In this document: piece by piece, positions 51,579 to 60,928 of the stretch
Layout of the letters: each line of letters starts with the position of its first letter
Position numbering within the stretch: the first letter of the stretch is position 1
Assembly (NCBI GenBank): GCA_910585635.1
Contig: CAJUFE010000004.1
Location: 1 to 64,000, forward strand
Direction of reading: 5' to 3'
Length of the DNA: 64,000 bases
DNA from: an uncultured Lachnospiraceae bacterium
GTDB taxonomy: Bacteria > Bacillota > Clostridia > Lachnospirales > Lachnospiraceae
Made by a program: the position numbers and the translations under genes
The notes under the pieces: generated by a model
Seen by the model: only the letters and a program-made list of their open reading frames with translations
Database searches by the model: none
What the model was told of the DNA's origin: nothing

Positions 51579-52019
51579 TCATCGCTCTTCGATCGCCATG
51601 AGCATATCTACCCGTCTCTGATGGCGTCCGCCTTCAAACTCAGCCTCCAGCCACTGATCCACGATCATCTTCGCCAGCTCCACGCCCACGACCCGGGCGC
51701 CGAAGGCCAGGATGTTGGTATTGTTGTGCTGCCTGGACAGCTTGGCGCTGAAAGGCTCGCTGCAGACGCAGGCCCGGACGCCCTTAACTTTATTCGCCGC
51801 CAGAGAGATGCCTACACCGGTGCCGCAGATCAGGATACCCAGATCCGCCTCACCGGAGACCACCGCCCGGCCTACCTTTTCTCCATATATCGGATAATCG
51901 CAGCTTTCTGTAGAATCGGTGCCGAAGTCGATCACCTGGAAACCCTTTCCTTCTACATAAGCCTTGATCTCTTTTTTCATCTCCACCGCGCTGTGGTCAT
52001 TTCCCATCGCGATCTTCAT
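51579..52019 (-). CDS. rpiB: ribose-5-phosphate isomerase B
   Basis: This enzyme interconverts ribose 5-phosphate and ribulose 5-phosphate in the pentose phosphate pathway. The 146 residues carry the family's features: MKIAMGNDHSAVEMKKEIKA (active-site Asp-His), GTDSTESCDYPIYGEKVGRA, ILICGTGVGISLAANKVKGV with catalytic Cys, and RQHNNTNILAFGARVVG. The ATG at 52017-52019 was preferred over one four codons upstream because GGAGG precedes it at proper spacing. It overlaps the aroC end by 23 bp and is the last gene of the lactonase-aroC-rpiB run. Confidence 0.96.
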   Translation of the reverse strand: MKIAMGNDHSAVEMKKEIKAYVEGKGFQVIDFGTDSTESCDYPIYGEKVGRAVVSGEADLGILICGTGVGISLAANKVKGVRACVCSEPFSAKLSRQHNNTNILAFGARVVGVELAKMIVDQWLEAEFEGGRHQRRVDMLMAIEER

Positions 52020-53124
52020 ATGGCCCTCCATAGATCTTGTGGACCCACTCCATCCTGGACATCATCCCTGTGAGCAGCAGGTCTGCCACGGTCAATGCCG
52101 CCATGGCCTCCACCACCACCACAGCCCTGGGCACGATGATCGGATCGTGGCGTCCTTTTATCTCCAGTTCCTGTTCCTTCCCGTCCCGTGTCACGGTCTG
52201 CTGGACGGACGCGATCGAGGGGGTGGGCTTGATGGCCGCGCGGAAGACGACCGGCGCGCCGTCGCTGATCCCGCCCAGGATCCCGCCTGCATGGTTCGTC
52301 CCCGTCTCCGCTCTCCCTGCCTTATCCAGCCGGAAAGGATCATTGTTCTCACTGCCTAAGGCTTTCGCCGCCCGAAAGCCGTCCCCCACCTCAAAGCCCT
52401 TCACACCTCCGATGGAAAGGACCGCCTTAGCCAGGCAGGCGTCCAGCTTATCGAACACAGGCTCTCCGATCCCTGCCGGCAGCCCTGTGATCACACATTC
52501 TGCCACTCCGCCTACAGAATCCTTTCGGGCCATGGCCTCCGCCAGGAAAGCCTCCGCTTCCTCTGCCGCCTTTGGATCCGGCATATACAGCCGGTTCTCC
52601 CACATCTTTTCCAGGTCAAAGCGGGCAGGGTCCACCGCGATCCCTCCCACCGCTTTTGTGTAAGCGCGGACCCCGATCCCCAGAGTCCCCAAGAGCTTCT
52701 GCGCGATCGCCCCCGCCGCCACCCGGCCGATCGTCTCCCGGCCGGAGGACCGCCCGCCTCCCCGGTAGTCCCGGAAACCGTATTTGGCATCGTAAGTAAA
52801 GTCTGCATGGCCGGGCCGGTATATATCCTTGATCGCGCTGTAGTCCCTGGACCGCTGGTCCTTATTGCGCACCTCTAAGCTGATCGGGGTCCCTGTGGTC
52901 CGCCCTTCGAACACCCCGGAGAGGATCTCCACTGCATCTGCTTCATCCCGCTGGGTGGTGAACCGGCTCTGTCCCGGCCGCCTCCTGTCTAAGAGCGCCT
53001 GGATATCCGCCTCCTCAAGGGACAGGCCGGCCGGACACCCGTCCACCACCACGCCGATCCCCTTCCCGTGGCTCTCCCCCCAGGTCATGACCCGGAAGCG
53101 CTCCCCGTACACAGAACCTGCCAT
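51997..53124 (-). CDS. aroC: chorismate synthase
   Basis: The last shikimate-pathway enzyme converts 5-enolpyruvylshikimate 3-phosphate to chorismate using reduced FMN. The 375 residues include MTWGESHGKGIGVVVDGCPA, RRRPGQSRFTTQRDEAD, SIASVQQTV and GRHDPIIVPRAVVV, all family signatures. The ATG at 53122-53124 overlaps the lactonase stop by one base (TGATG); a longer frame adds 21 residues from the lactonase end and is rejected. Chorismate feeds pheA at 5.3-6.5 kb. Confidence 0.97.
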   Translation of the reverse strand: MAGSVYGERFRVMTWGESHGKGIGVVVDGCPAGLSLEEADIQALLDRRRPGQSRFTTQRDEADAVEILSGVFEGRTTGTPISLEVRNKDQRSRDYSAIKDIYRPGHADFTYDAKYGFRDYRGGGRSSGRETIGRVAAGAIAQKLLGTLGIGVRAYTKAVGGIAVDPARFDLEKMWENRLYMPDPKAAEEAEAFLAEAMARKDSVGGVAECVITGLPAGIGEPVFDKLDACLAKAVLSIGGVKGFEVGDGFRAAKALGSENNDPFRLDKAGRAETGTNHAGGILGGISDGAPVVFRAAIKPTPSIASVQQTVTRDGKEQELEIKGRHDPIIVPRAVVVVEAMAALTVADLLLTGMMSRMEWVHKIYGGPYEDRDGK

Positions 53125-54179
53125 CAGTCCGCCACCTTCACGATCCGGCAGCAGTTGGGCTCGTTGACCTTCACAGGCCTTGCGCACATGATCAGCAGCC
53201 CTTTCTCATAGTCTACTTTAAAGAAGGTGATATCGCCGGTGTCATGGTTGATACTGGCCACATGCTGCTGATCCGGGAATATGGCTACGTCCTTTGGATA
53301 ATCGCCGCTGATCGGAAGGCTGCACAAGAGCTCTAAGAGTCCGGTCTCCTCATCACGGGTAAAGATGCTCATCACATTATCCCCTGCATTGGTGCAGTAG
53401 ATATATCGGGTATCCGGTGACATGCGCATGGCGCAGGCAGCTGTCAGCTCGGAATAGGGATCGGTGGAATCGGTGGTGGGGATCGTCTGGATCTTCTCGA
53501 TCTTCGGCGCCTTATCTCCGGTCTCGTAGGTGAACACATCGATCACATTTTTCTGCTCATACATCAGATAGATAAAACGTCCGTCCTTGCTGAAGCGGAA
53601 ATTCCTGGGTGCTGACTCCCGCTCACAGCGGATCGCGTCCACCTGGACCAGCTTTTCCTCGTCGAACCGGTAGATCCGGACCTGATCGATCCCAAGATCT
53701 GCCGCCATGATGTACTGCTTATCCGGGGTCATGCGGGTGCAGCTCACATGGGGGCGGAAATTCCGCTCTGCCACTGAGCCATAGCCTTTATGGAACACGC
53801 CGTCCACGATCGGACCGATGGAGCCGTCCTCGTTCAGCCGCAGGACCGTGGCCTTCCCGTCATGATAACCCGATACGAAGATATACCGGTCATCCTCGTC
53901 CGTTGACAGGTGGCAGCCCCTCATCCCCTTGATGTTCCGGCTGTTCAGCCGGTTCAGGCTCCCGTTCTCCAAGATCTGGAAAGCCACCACGCCCTCATCC
54001 GCGATCGAATACAGATTCTTCCCATTGCGCGAAGAGATCACGTAGGAGGAATTATCCACCTCGACCTCACAGCGCTCCTTAAAGAGCCCCTTCTCCACGT
54101 CCACGTCGTATACCGTGATCCCTTTGGCTTTTCCCGTATAGGAATACGATCCTACATAAGCCATGTATTTTCCTTTCAT
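53124..54179 (-). CDS. lactonase family beta-propeller protein (6-phosphogluconolactonase-like)
   Basis: The 351-residue protein has the seven-bladed propeller pattern of the lactonase (YkgB/Pgl) family: AYVGSYSYTGKAKGITVYDV, GCHLSTDEDDRYIFVSGYHD, RPHVSCTRMTPDKQYIMAAD, PRNFRFSKDGRFIYLMYEQK and ISGDYPKDVAIFPDQQHVAS. Family members hydrolyse 6-phosphogluconolactone. Co-transcription with rpiB supports a pentose-phosphate role, though other lactones are possible. It is the first gene of the run and has its own promoter at 54229-54257. Confidence 0.9.
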   Translation of the reverse strand: MKGKYMAYVGSYSYTGKAKGITVYDVDVEKGLFKERCEVEVDNSSYVISSRNGKNLYSIADEGVVAFQILENGSLNRLNSRNIKGMRGCHLSTDEDDRYIFVSGYHDGKATVLRLNEDGSIGPIVDGVFHKGYGSVAERNFRPHVSCTRMTPDKQYIMAADLGIDQVRIYRFDEEKLVQVDAIRCERESAPRNFRFSKDGRFIYLMYEQKNVIDVFTYETGDKAPKIEKIQTIPTTDSTDPYSELTAACAMRMSPDTRYIYCTNAGDNVMSIFTRDEETGLLELLCSLPISGDYPKDVAIFPDQQHVASINHDTGDITFFKVDYEKGLLIMCARPVKVNEPNCCRIVKVAD

Positions 54180-54228
54180 ATCCGTCCTTCGACCTCCTCA
54201 AATCTCTGATCTAAGTAAAGCTGGTATT

Positions 54229-54257
54229 ATCATAACACAGATCTGGTATTTTGTTAA
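54229..54257 (-). promoter_or_regulatory. promoter of the lactonase-aroC-rpiB run
   Basis: On the minus strand there is TTAACA (54252-54257), a 17-bp spacer and TATGAT (54229-54234), about 50 bases before the lactonase start. It diverges from the regulator promoter at 54328-54355. Confidence 0.65.
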
Positions 54258-54327
54258 GAAAAAAACACTGAAAAATTTCCGCTATCCTCTTCCCGCGAAA
54301 AAGATCGGATCTGCTCACACAAATCTA

Positions 54328-54355
54328 TTGACACGCTCCTAGATCTATGTATAAT
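54328..54355 (+). promoter_or_regulatory. promoter of the polyamine operon regulator
   Basis: A perfect TTGACA (54328-54333), a 16-bp spacer and a perfect TATAAT (54350-54355) lie about 110 bases before the regulator start. The leader contains the inverted motif at 54367-54421. Confidence 0.85.
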
Positions 54356-54366
54356 AGAGACAGTTT

Positions 54367-54421
54367 GTTTAAAAATACTAAACTTCAAGATCAGCCTTTG
54401 TGTCAGTTAGTATTTCTAAAC
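54367..54421 (+). promoter_or_regulatory. inverted operator-like motif in the regulator leader
   Basis: GTTTAAAAATACTAAAC (54367-54383) is inverted, nearly base for base, as GTTAGTATTTCTAAAC (54406-54421). A further TATACTAAAA follows at about 54440. The motif starts about 10 bases past the -10, a natural place for autorepression by the XRE-cupin protein. Confidence 0.6.
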
Positions 54422-54465
54422 TTAAAGTCTAGTATCAGCTATACTAAAAACCTAAGGAGGCTGCT

Positions 54466-54999
54466 ATGGATATCGGCGCAAAGTTAAAGGAGCTGCGCGT
54501 CTTAAAAGGTCTGACCCAGGAGGAGCTGGCAGACCGTGCGGAACTCTCGAAAGGCTTCATCTCCCAGGTGGAGCGGGATCTGACCTCCCCGTCCATCGCC
54601 ACCCTGCTGGACATCCTGCAATGCCTGGGGACCACCGTGGGGGAATTTTTTAATGAAAGCTCCGAAGAGCAGATCGTCTTCGGGAAAGCGGACTACTTTG
54701 AAAAGGACGACCCGGAGGATAAGAACCATATCCAGTGGATCATCCCCAATGCCCAGAAGAACATCATGGAGCCCCTGCTGCTCACCCTGGAGGCCGGCGG
54801 CTCCACCTATCCGGACAATCCCCACGAGGGGGAGGAGTTCGGCTATATCCTCAGCGGGGCGGTCACCATCCACCTGGGGAACCGGGCCGTGAAGGCCAAG
54901 AAAGGGGAATCCTTTTACTACAAGGCGGACAAAAAGCATCATCTGACCAGCAAGAACGGAGCCACCCTGATCTGGGTCAGCTCTCCGCCCAGCTTCTGA
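54466..54999 (+). CDS. XRE-cupin transcriptional regulator (PuuR-like)
   Basis: The 177-residue regulator has an N-terminal helix-turn-helix (DIGAKLKELRVLKGLTQEEL, ADRAELSKGFISQVERDLTS) and a C-terminal cupin (NPHEGEEFGYILSGAVTIHL, KGESFYYKADKKHHLTSKNG), the layout of PuuR and related regulators that sense polyamines or similar small molecules. AAGGAGG precedes the ATG. It is first in a run with potA, potB and potCD, so it probably controls polyamine uptake and its own synthesis through the inverted motif in its leader. Confidence 0.93.
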   Translation: MDIGAKLKELRVLKGLTQEELADRAELSKGFISQVERDLTSPSIATLLDILQCLGTTVGEFFNESSEEQIVFGKADYFEKDDPEDKNHIQWIIPNAQKNIMEPLLLTLEAGGSTYPDNPHEGEEFGYILSGAVTIHLGNRAVKAKKGESFYYKADKKHHLTSKNGATLIWVSSPPSF

Positions 55000-55082
55000 C
55001 CGACGCAGGTCATGATACGACCGGTCTGTCCGCCATCGGGCAGACTGCCATATGATCATTTTTTACCACAGGAGGAACGACC

Positions 55083-56159
55083 ATGAACCGATCCCTGATC
55101 GATCTTGAGCACATCACCAAGAGCTTTGACGGCACGATGGTACTGGACGACTTGAGCCTTACCGTAAAGGAGAACAGCTTTGTCACGCTCTTAGGCCCCA
55201 GCGGCTGCGGTAAGACCACGACCCTGCGGATCATCGGAGGCTTTGAGTCCCCCGATACCGGCCGGGTCATCTTTGACGGGCAGGATATCACCCAGCTGCC
55301 GCCTAACAAGCGTCCGCTGAACACCGTCTTCCAGAAATACGCGCTCTTCACCCACATGACCATCGCGGAGAACATCGCCTTTGGCTTAAAAGTCAAGAAC
55401 AAGCCTAAAAGCTACATAGACGATAAGATCAAGTACGCGCTGAAGCTGGTGAACTTAGACGGTTATGAGGACCGTTCCGTGGACTCCCTTTCCGGCGGCC
55501 AGCAGCAGCGGATCGCCATCGCCCGGGCCATCGTGAACGAGCCCCGCCTCCTGCTCTTAGATGAGCCTTTAGGCGCCCTGGATCTGAAGCTGCGCCAGGA
55601 TATGCAGTACGAGCTGATCCGCTTAAAGAATGAGCTGGGCATCACCTTCATCTACGTGACCCACGATCAGGAGGAGGCCCTGACCATGTCCGATACCATC
55701 GTGGTCATGAACCAGGGCTATATCCAGCAGATGGGCTCTCCGGAAAGCATCTACAATGAGCCGGAGAACGCCTTTGTGGCGGATTTTATCGGCGACAGCA
55801 ATATCGTCCCCGGCATCATGCTCCAGGATGAGCTGGTGGAGATCTTCGGCGCCAAGTTCATCTGCGTGGACAAGGGGTTCGGCACCAACAAGCCGGTGGA
55901 CGTGGTGATCCGCCCGGAAGACATCGACCTGGTGGAGCCCGGCGCAGGCACCCTGTCCGGCGTCGTCACCCATCTGATCTTCAAAGGTGTACACTACGAG
56001 ATGGAGGTCACCACGCCGGACGGGTTCGAGTGGCTGGTCCATTCCACCGATCTTTTCCCTGTAGGCCGCAAGGTGGACATCCATGTGGATCCCTTTGATA
56101 TCCAGATCATGAACAAACCTGCGTCTGAGGATGAGGAGGCCATCGGAGTCAATGAGTAA
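55083..56159 (+). CDS. potA: spermidine/putrescine ABC transporter, ATP-binding protein
   Basis: The 358-residue ATPase powers polyamine import. Walker A is [12 protein letters not shown], the signature is [14 protein letters not shown], Walker B is [11 protein letters not shown] and the switch His is in [16 protein letters not shown]-terminal TOBE-like domain follows ([18 protein letters not shown]). AGGAGGAACGACC precedes the ATG. It lies 83 bp after the regulator and overlaps potB by 8 bp. Confidence 0.96.
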   Translation: MNRSLIDLEHITKSFDGTMVLDDLSLTVKENSFVTLLGPSGCGKTTTLRIIGGFESPDTGRVIFDGQDITQLPPNKRPLNTVFQKYALFTHMTIAENIAFGLKVKNKPKSYIDDKIKYALKLVNLDGYEDRSVDSLSGGQQQRIAIARAIVNEPRLLLLDEPLGALDLKLRQDMQYELIRLKNELGITFIYVTHDQEEALTMSDTIVVMNQGYIQQMGSPESIYNEPENAFVADFIGDSNIVPGIMLQDELVEIFGAKFICVDKGFGTNKPVDVVIRPEDIDLVEPGAGTLSGVVTHLIFKGVHYEMEVTTPDGFEWLVHSTDLFPVGRKVDIHVDPFDIQIMNKPASEDEEAIGVNE

Positions 56160-56964
56160 AAAACTATTATCCGGACCGTATATCCTGTGGATGATCGGCT
56201 TTACCCTCATCCCCCTGGGACTGATCTTCTATTATGGCATGACAGATAAGACCGGCGCCTTCACTCTGGCTAACGTCCTATCCATCGCCACCGCCGAGCA
56301 CGCCAAGGCCCTGTGGCTCTCTCTGGGGATCTCATTTTTAGCCACCTGCCTCTGCCTGCTCCTAGCCTATCCCCTGGCCATGATCTTGCGGGCCAAGGGC
56401 GTGGGCGCCAGCGGCTTTATCGTGTTTATCTTCATCCTCCCGATGTGGATGAACTTCCTTTTACGGACCCTGGCCTGGCAGACCCTTTTAGAGAGGAGCG
56501 GCGTGATCAACGGGATCTTGTCCGCCCTCCATCTGCCTCCCCAGAACCTGATCAACACGCCGGGGGCGATCATCTTAGGCATGGTCTATAATTTCCTGCC
56601 CTTTATGGTCCTTCCGATCTACAACGTGCTGGCCAAGATCGACGATAACACGATCAACGCCGCCAAGGACTTAGGGGCTAATGCCTTCCAGACCTTCTGG
56701 CACATCCTGCTGCCCCTTAGCGTCCCGGGGATCGTCAGCGGCATCAACATGGTGTTCGTGCCGGCCCTGACCACCTTCGTGATCAGCAACCTGTTAGGCG
56801 GCAGCAAGATCCTCCTGATCGGCAATGTGATCGAGCAGGAATTTACCAAGGGCAGCAACTGGAACTTAGGCTCCGGGCTCTCCCTGGTGCTGATGGTCTT
56901 CATCCTGATCAGCATGGCCCTGATCACAAAATACGATAAGAACGGGGAGGGAAATGCGTTCTGA
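56152..56964 (+). CDS. potB: spermidine/putrescine ABC transporter, permease
   Basis: The 270-residue permease has about six membrane helices ([60 protein letters not shown]) and the ABC-permease EAA-type loop ([20 protein letters not shown]). The ATG at 56152 (MSKKLL) was chosen because it gives the usual short N-terminus and overlaps the potA stop in ATGAGTAA; a Met seven codons earlier is possible. It overlaps the next gene by one base. Confidence 0.94.
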   Translation: MSKKLLSGPYILWMIGFTLIPLGLIFYYGMTDKTGAFTLANVLSIATAEHAKALWLSLGISFLATCLCLLLAYPLAMILRAKGVGASGFIVFIFILPMWMNFLLRTLAWQTLLERSGVINGILSALHLPPQNLINTPGAIILGMVYNFLPFMVLPIYNVLAKIDDNTINAAKDLGANAFQTFWHILLPLSVPGIVSGINMVFVPALTTFVISNLLGGSKILLIGNVIEQEFTKGSNWNLGSGLSLVLMVFILISMALITKYDKNGEGNAF

Positions 56965-58913
56965 TGAAAAAAAGATCTAGATCACTGAAGCAGTTTTTCG
57001 CCGACTTTTATCTGGTGGCGGTCCTGATCTTCCTGTATGTGCCCATCCTGACCATGATGGTCCTGTCCTTCAACACGTCAAAGTCCAGGACCCAGTGGGG
57101 CGGCTTTACCTGGGGCTGGTATGAGCAGATGCTCTCGGACCCCAATATCCTGTCGGCTCTCTATAATACCCTGCTGATCGCCTTTTTATCCGCCCTGATC
57201 GCCTGTATCATCGGCACGGCGGCATCCATCGCCATCCACAGCATGAAGCCGGTCAGCGCCACGGTGGTATTAGGGATCACCAACATCCCCATGCTGAACG
57301 CGGATATCGTCACCGGGATCTCCCTGATGCTGGCCTTCCTGGCCTTCGGGATATCCCTGGGGTTCAAGACGATCTTGATCTCCCACATCACCTTCAACAT
57401 CCCATATGTGATCTTGAGCGTGATGCCTAAACTGAAGCAGACGAACAAGAGCACCTACGAGGCCGCTCTGGACCTGGGAGCCCATCCCCTCTATGCCTTT
57501 TTTAAGGTGGTGTTCCCGGATATCCTGCCCGGCGTCCTGTCCGGCTTCCTGCTGGCCTTCACCATGTCCTTAGATGATTTTATCATCACCCACTTTACCA
57601 GGGGGGCCGGGATCAACACCTTGTCCACCCTGATCTACAGCCAGGTACGCCGGGGCATCCAGCCCTCCATGTACGCCCTGTCCACCGTGATCTTCCTTGT
57701 GGTGCTGATCCTTTTGGCGATCGCCAATTATAAACCGGCTCCCCAGAAGGTCCGGCCAGGGATCGACCCCGCAGCTGCCCGGACAGCCGCCGCCCGGGCG
57801 GGGAAGGGCCGTATACCGGAGAAGTTCCAAAAAGGCGCCATGGCCGTGGCCGCTGTCCTGATCGTAGCCGCCGTCAGCTGGGTCAGCGTGCTGAAATACA
57901 TGACCACCGACAGCGACGAGCTCTATGTCTACAACTGGGGCGAATACATCGATGAAGAGGTGATCGAGCTGTTCGAGGAGGAGACCGGGATCCATGTCAC
58001 CTACGATATGTTCGAGACCAATGAGGAGATGTATCCGATCATCGAAGCCGGGGCGGTCCGCTATGATGTGGTCTGTCCCTCCGACTATATGATCCAGAAG
58101 ATGGTGGAAAATGACCTGCTGGCGGAGATCGACCTGCGCAATGTACCCAACATCAGCCAGATCGACCCGGCCTACTTAGAGATGTCCAAGGCCTTCGATC
58201 CCCAGAACCGCTATTCTGTCCCTTACTGCTGGGGCACCGTGGGGATCTTGTACAATACAGAGCGCCTGAAGGCGCTGGGCGTGGATCCCCCGGAGAGCTG
58301 GGGCGACTTATGGGATCCGGCCTTATCCGGCGAGATCCTGATGCAGGACAGCGTCCGGGATGCTTTTATGGTGGCCTTAAAGGACTTAGGCTACTCCATG
58401 AACACCACCGACGAAGGAGAGCTTAAGGAAGCCAGGGACCGGCTGATCGGCCAGAAGCCTTTAGTCCAGGCCTATGTGGTGGACCAGGTGCGGGATAAGA
58501 TGATCGGGGGCGAGGCCGCCGTAGGGGTGATCTACTCCGGCGAGATGCTCTACATCCAGGAGGAGGTGGCCGCGCTGGACTTAGGCTATTCACTGGAATA
58601 TGTGATCCCGGAGGAAGGCACCAATCTCTGGCTGGACTCCTGGGTGATCCCGGCCAATGCCGCCAATAAGCAGAACGCGGAAAAATGGATCGACTTCCTC
58701 TGCCGTCCGGAGATCGCCCTGCGCAATTTCGAGTATATCACCTACCCCACGCCGAATAAGGGAGCCTTCCAGCTGCTGGATCAGGAGCTGCAGGAGGATA
58801 AGGCGCTCTTTCCGGATCTCGATAGCCTGGAAGGGAGCGAGGTGTTCCAGTATCTGGGTGATGAGGCGGATGGGGTGTATAACGCACTGTGGAAGGAGGT
58901 AAAATCGTGGTGA
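56964..58913 (+). CDS. potCD: fused permease and substrate-binding protein (PotC-PotD)
   Basis: The 649-residue protein joins two subunits. Residues 1-260 are a PotC-like permease (FYLVAVLIFLYVPILTMMVL, EAA-type loop AALDLGAHPLYAFFKVVFPD). After a short Ala/Arg-rich linker, a further helix (MAVAAVLIVAAVSWVSVL) acts as a membrane anchor, and residues 315-649 are a PotD-like binding protein (LYVYNWGEYIDEEVIELFEE, VVCPSDYMIQKMVENDLLAE, YSVPYCWGTVGILYNTERL). The binding protein is thus tethered outside the permease, an arrangement known in other Gram-positive polyamine importers. ATG overlaps the potB stop (TGATG). Confidence 0.94.
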   Translation: MKKRSRSLKQFFADFYLVAVLIFLYVPILTMMVLSFNTSKSRTQWGGFTWGWYEQMLSDPNILSALYNTLLIAFLSALIACIIGTAASIAIHSMKPVSATVVLGITNIPMLNADIVTGISLMLAFLAFGISLGFKTILISHITFNIPYVILSVMPKLKQTNKSTYEAALDLGAHPLYAFFKVVFPDILPGVLSGFLLAFTMSLDDFIITHFTRGAGINTLSTLIYSQVRRGIQPSMYALSTVIFLVVLILLAIANYKPAPQKVRPGIDPAAARTAAARAGKGRIPEKFQKGAMAVAAVLIVAAVSWVSVLKYMTTDSDELYVYNWGEYIDEEVIELFEEETGIHVTYDMFETNEEMYPIIEAGAVRYDVVCPSDYMIQKMVENDLLAEIDLRNVPNISQIDPAYLEMSKAFDPQNRYSVPYCWGTVGILYNTERLKALGVDPPESWGDLWDPALSGEILMQDSVRDAFMVALKDLGYSMNTTDEGELKEARDRLIGQKPLVQAYVVDQVRDKMIGGEAAVGVIYSGEMLYIQEEVAALDLGYSLEYVIPEEGTNLWLDSWVIPANAANKQNAEKWIDFLCRPEIALRNFEYITYPTPNKGAFQLLDQELQEDKALFPDLDSLEGSEVFQYLGDEADGVYNALWKEVKSW

Positions 58914-59172
58914 TCGAAGGCCGTTCATGAGTGGATGACGGGTCCGCTGCGGCCGGGGTACGGTGCAGAAAGGACCCCGCCTTCCACTTTGAGACTGACA
59001 TAGCTGAGGGTGAAGGGCTGTGGGGACTGCCATGACCGATGATGGGAGCTGGCAAAGAGATGATGAGCGCAGTAGGATAGGAATGGATCTTGACGGACTT
59101 GGCGATACTGATAGGAAACACGTTCGCCTCTGGGGATAGATGCCTTAAGGGGGCGGAAGGAAGGTGGTTCCT

Positions 59173-60009
59173 ATGGGCAAGACCGTCCCTGCCGATGTAT
59201 CTTCTCTACTGGAGGGCTTTGAACATCACTTGGCCGTACAGGATATGGCGGCGAATACGATCCGTTCTTATCTTTTTGCAGTCCGTCAGTATTTTCAGTT
59301 TTATCCAGAGCTGACCAGCTCAGATCTGCAGTTATATAAGCTTTATCTCTTGGAGCATTATAAGCCCCGGACGGTCAATCTGCGGATCCATGCGCTGAAT
59401 GGGTTTTTGGATTTCGTGGATTGGCCGGAGGGGAGGCTCTCTCAGGTGAGGATCCAGCAGAAGGGCTTTTTGGAGCACATCATCAGCGAAGGGGATTATG
59501 AGTACCTGAAGACCCGGCTCCTTGACGAGGAGCGTTATCTCTATTATTTCCTGATCCGTTTCATGGCGGCTACGGGGGCACGGGTCAGCGAGGTGATCTG
59601 CTTTACCGTGGAGGATGTGCGGGCCGGCTTTAAGGAGGTTTATTCTAAGGGAGATAAGATCCGCCGGATCTACATCCCTGCGGACCTGCAGGCGGATACC
59701 CTGGACTGGCTCAACCGGCAGGGCCGCCGGTCCGGGGATCTCTTTTTGAACCCTTCCGGGGAGCGGATCAGCACGGACGGGATCCGCAAGCAGCTAAAAC
59801 GGCTGGCGGCCCGCTATCATCTGGACGAGAAGGTCCTCTACCCCCATTCCTTCCGCCACCGGTTCGCGAAAAACTTCATCGAGCAGTGTGACGATATCTC
59901 ACTCCTCTCCGACCTTTTAGGCCATGAGAGCATCGAGACCACCAGGATCTACCTGCGCCGCAGCAGCAGCGAGCAGAAAGCGATCGTCAATAAGGTGGTG
60001 GACTGGTAG
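59173..60009 (+). CDS. tyrosine recombinase, first of three
   Basis: This 278-residue XerC/D-type recombinase has an N-terminal SAM-like core-binding domain (FEHHLAVQDMAANTIRSYLF) and a catalytic domain with Arg in ATGARVSEV, Lys in SKGDKIRR, HSFRHRFAKNF (His, Arg), GHESIETTRIYL (His, Tyr). All catalytic residues are present. The ATG at 59173 has GGAAGG about eight bases upstream; a GTG at 59164 would add three residues. It is about 70 percent identical by eye to the next gene, 37 bp downstream. The 250 bp before it contain no gene. Confidence 0.93.
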   Translation: MGKTVPADVSSLLEGFEHHLAVQDMAANTIRSYLFAVRQYFQFYPELTSSDLQLYKLYLLEHYKPRTVNLRIHALNGFLDFVDWPEGRLSQVRIQQKGFLEHIISEGDYEYLKTRLLDEERYLYYFLIRFMAATGARVSEVICFTVEDVRAGFKEVYSKGDKIRRIYIPADLQADTLDWLNRQGRRSGDLFLNPSGERISTDGIRKQLKRLAARYHLDEKVLYPHSFRHRFAKNFIEQCDDISLLSDLLGHESIETTRIYLRRSSSEQKAIVNKVVDW

Positions 60010-60046
60010 GCGCCAAAAAGTGCCGGAAGGGGTGAAAAGGAGCATC

Positions 60047-60865
60047 ATGGATAAACAACTCCAGATAGAAGAGTTTGAAAAGTACATGCGCACACAGGAC
60101 ATGGCGGAGAATACGATCCGCGCTTATCTTTTTGCGATCCGCCAGTATTTCCAGATCTACCCGGAGCTGACCTACTCCGATCTCCAGCTCTATAAGCTCC
60201 ATCTGATCGAGCACTACAAGCCCCAGACGATCAACCTCCGGATCCATGCCCTGAATTGTTTTTTAAACTATCTGGAGTGGCCGGACAGCCCGATCATGCA
60301 GGTGCGGATCCAGCAGAAGATCTACTTAGACTTTGTGATCAGCCAAGCGGATTACGGATATCTGAAGACCCGGCTCCTCAGCGATGAAGACTACCTTTCT
60401 TACTTTCTGGTCCGTTTTATGGCCGCTACCGGGGCCAGGATCAGCGAGGTGATCTGCTTCACCGTGGAGGATGTGGAGAGAGGGTTTAAGGATATCCATT
60501 CTAAGGGTGACAAGATCCGCCGGATGTACGTCCCTGCCGCCCTCCAGAAGGACGCCAGAGGATGGTTAAAGGCGGCCGGCCTGCGGTCCGGCTACATCTT
60601 CCTGAACCCCTCCGGTAAACAGATCACACCGGATGGGGTCCGCAGGCGCTTAAAGCGAGTGGCTGCCCGCTATTGCCTGGATGAAAGGGTGGTCTATCCC
60701 CATTCCTTCCGCCACCGCTTTGCCAAGAACTTCATCGAGAGCTGCGGCGACATCTCCCTGCTGTCCGACCTTTTAGGCCATGAGAGCATCGAGACCACCA
60801 GGATCTACCTGCGCCGCAGCAGCAGCGAGCAGCGGGCCATCGTCAATAAGGTGGTGGACTGGTAG
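60047..60865 (+). CDS. tyrosine recombinase, second of three
   Basis: This 272-residue paralogue of the previous recombinase has the same catalytic set (ATGARISEV, SKGDKIRR, HSFRHRFAKNF, GHESIETTRIYL). AAAGGAG lies before ATG 60047; a frame open to 59924 inside the preceding gene is rejected. The last 100 bases are almost identical to those of the first gene, ending VNKVVDW in both, which points to recent duplication or gene conversion. Confidence 0.93.
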   Translation: MDKQLQIEEFEKYMRTQDMAENTIRAYLFAIRQYFQIYPELTYSDLQLYKLHLIEHYKPQTINLRIHALNCFLNYLEWPDSPIMQVRIQQKIYLDFVISQADYGYLKTRLLSDEDYLSYFLVRFMAATGARISEVICFTVEDVERGFKDIHSKGDKIRRMYVPAALQKDARGWLKAAGLRSGYIFLNPSGKQITPDGVRRRLKRVAARYCLDERVVYPHSFRHRFAKNFIESCGDISLLSDLLGHESIETTRIYLRRSSSEQRAIVNKVVDW

Positions 60866-60928
60866 GGAGGGCCTTGCGCGGATCTACCATAAGGAGCCGA
60901 GCGATCATAGACGACAGGAGGGGACAGG

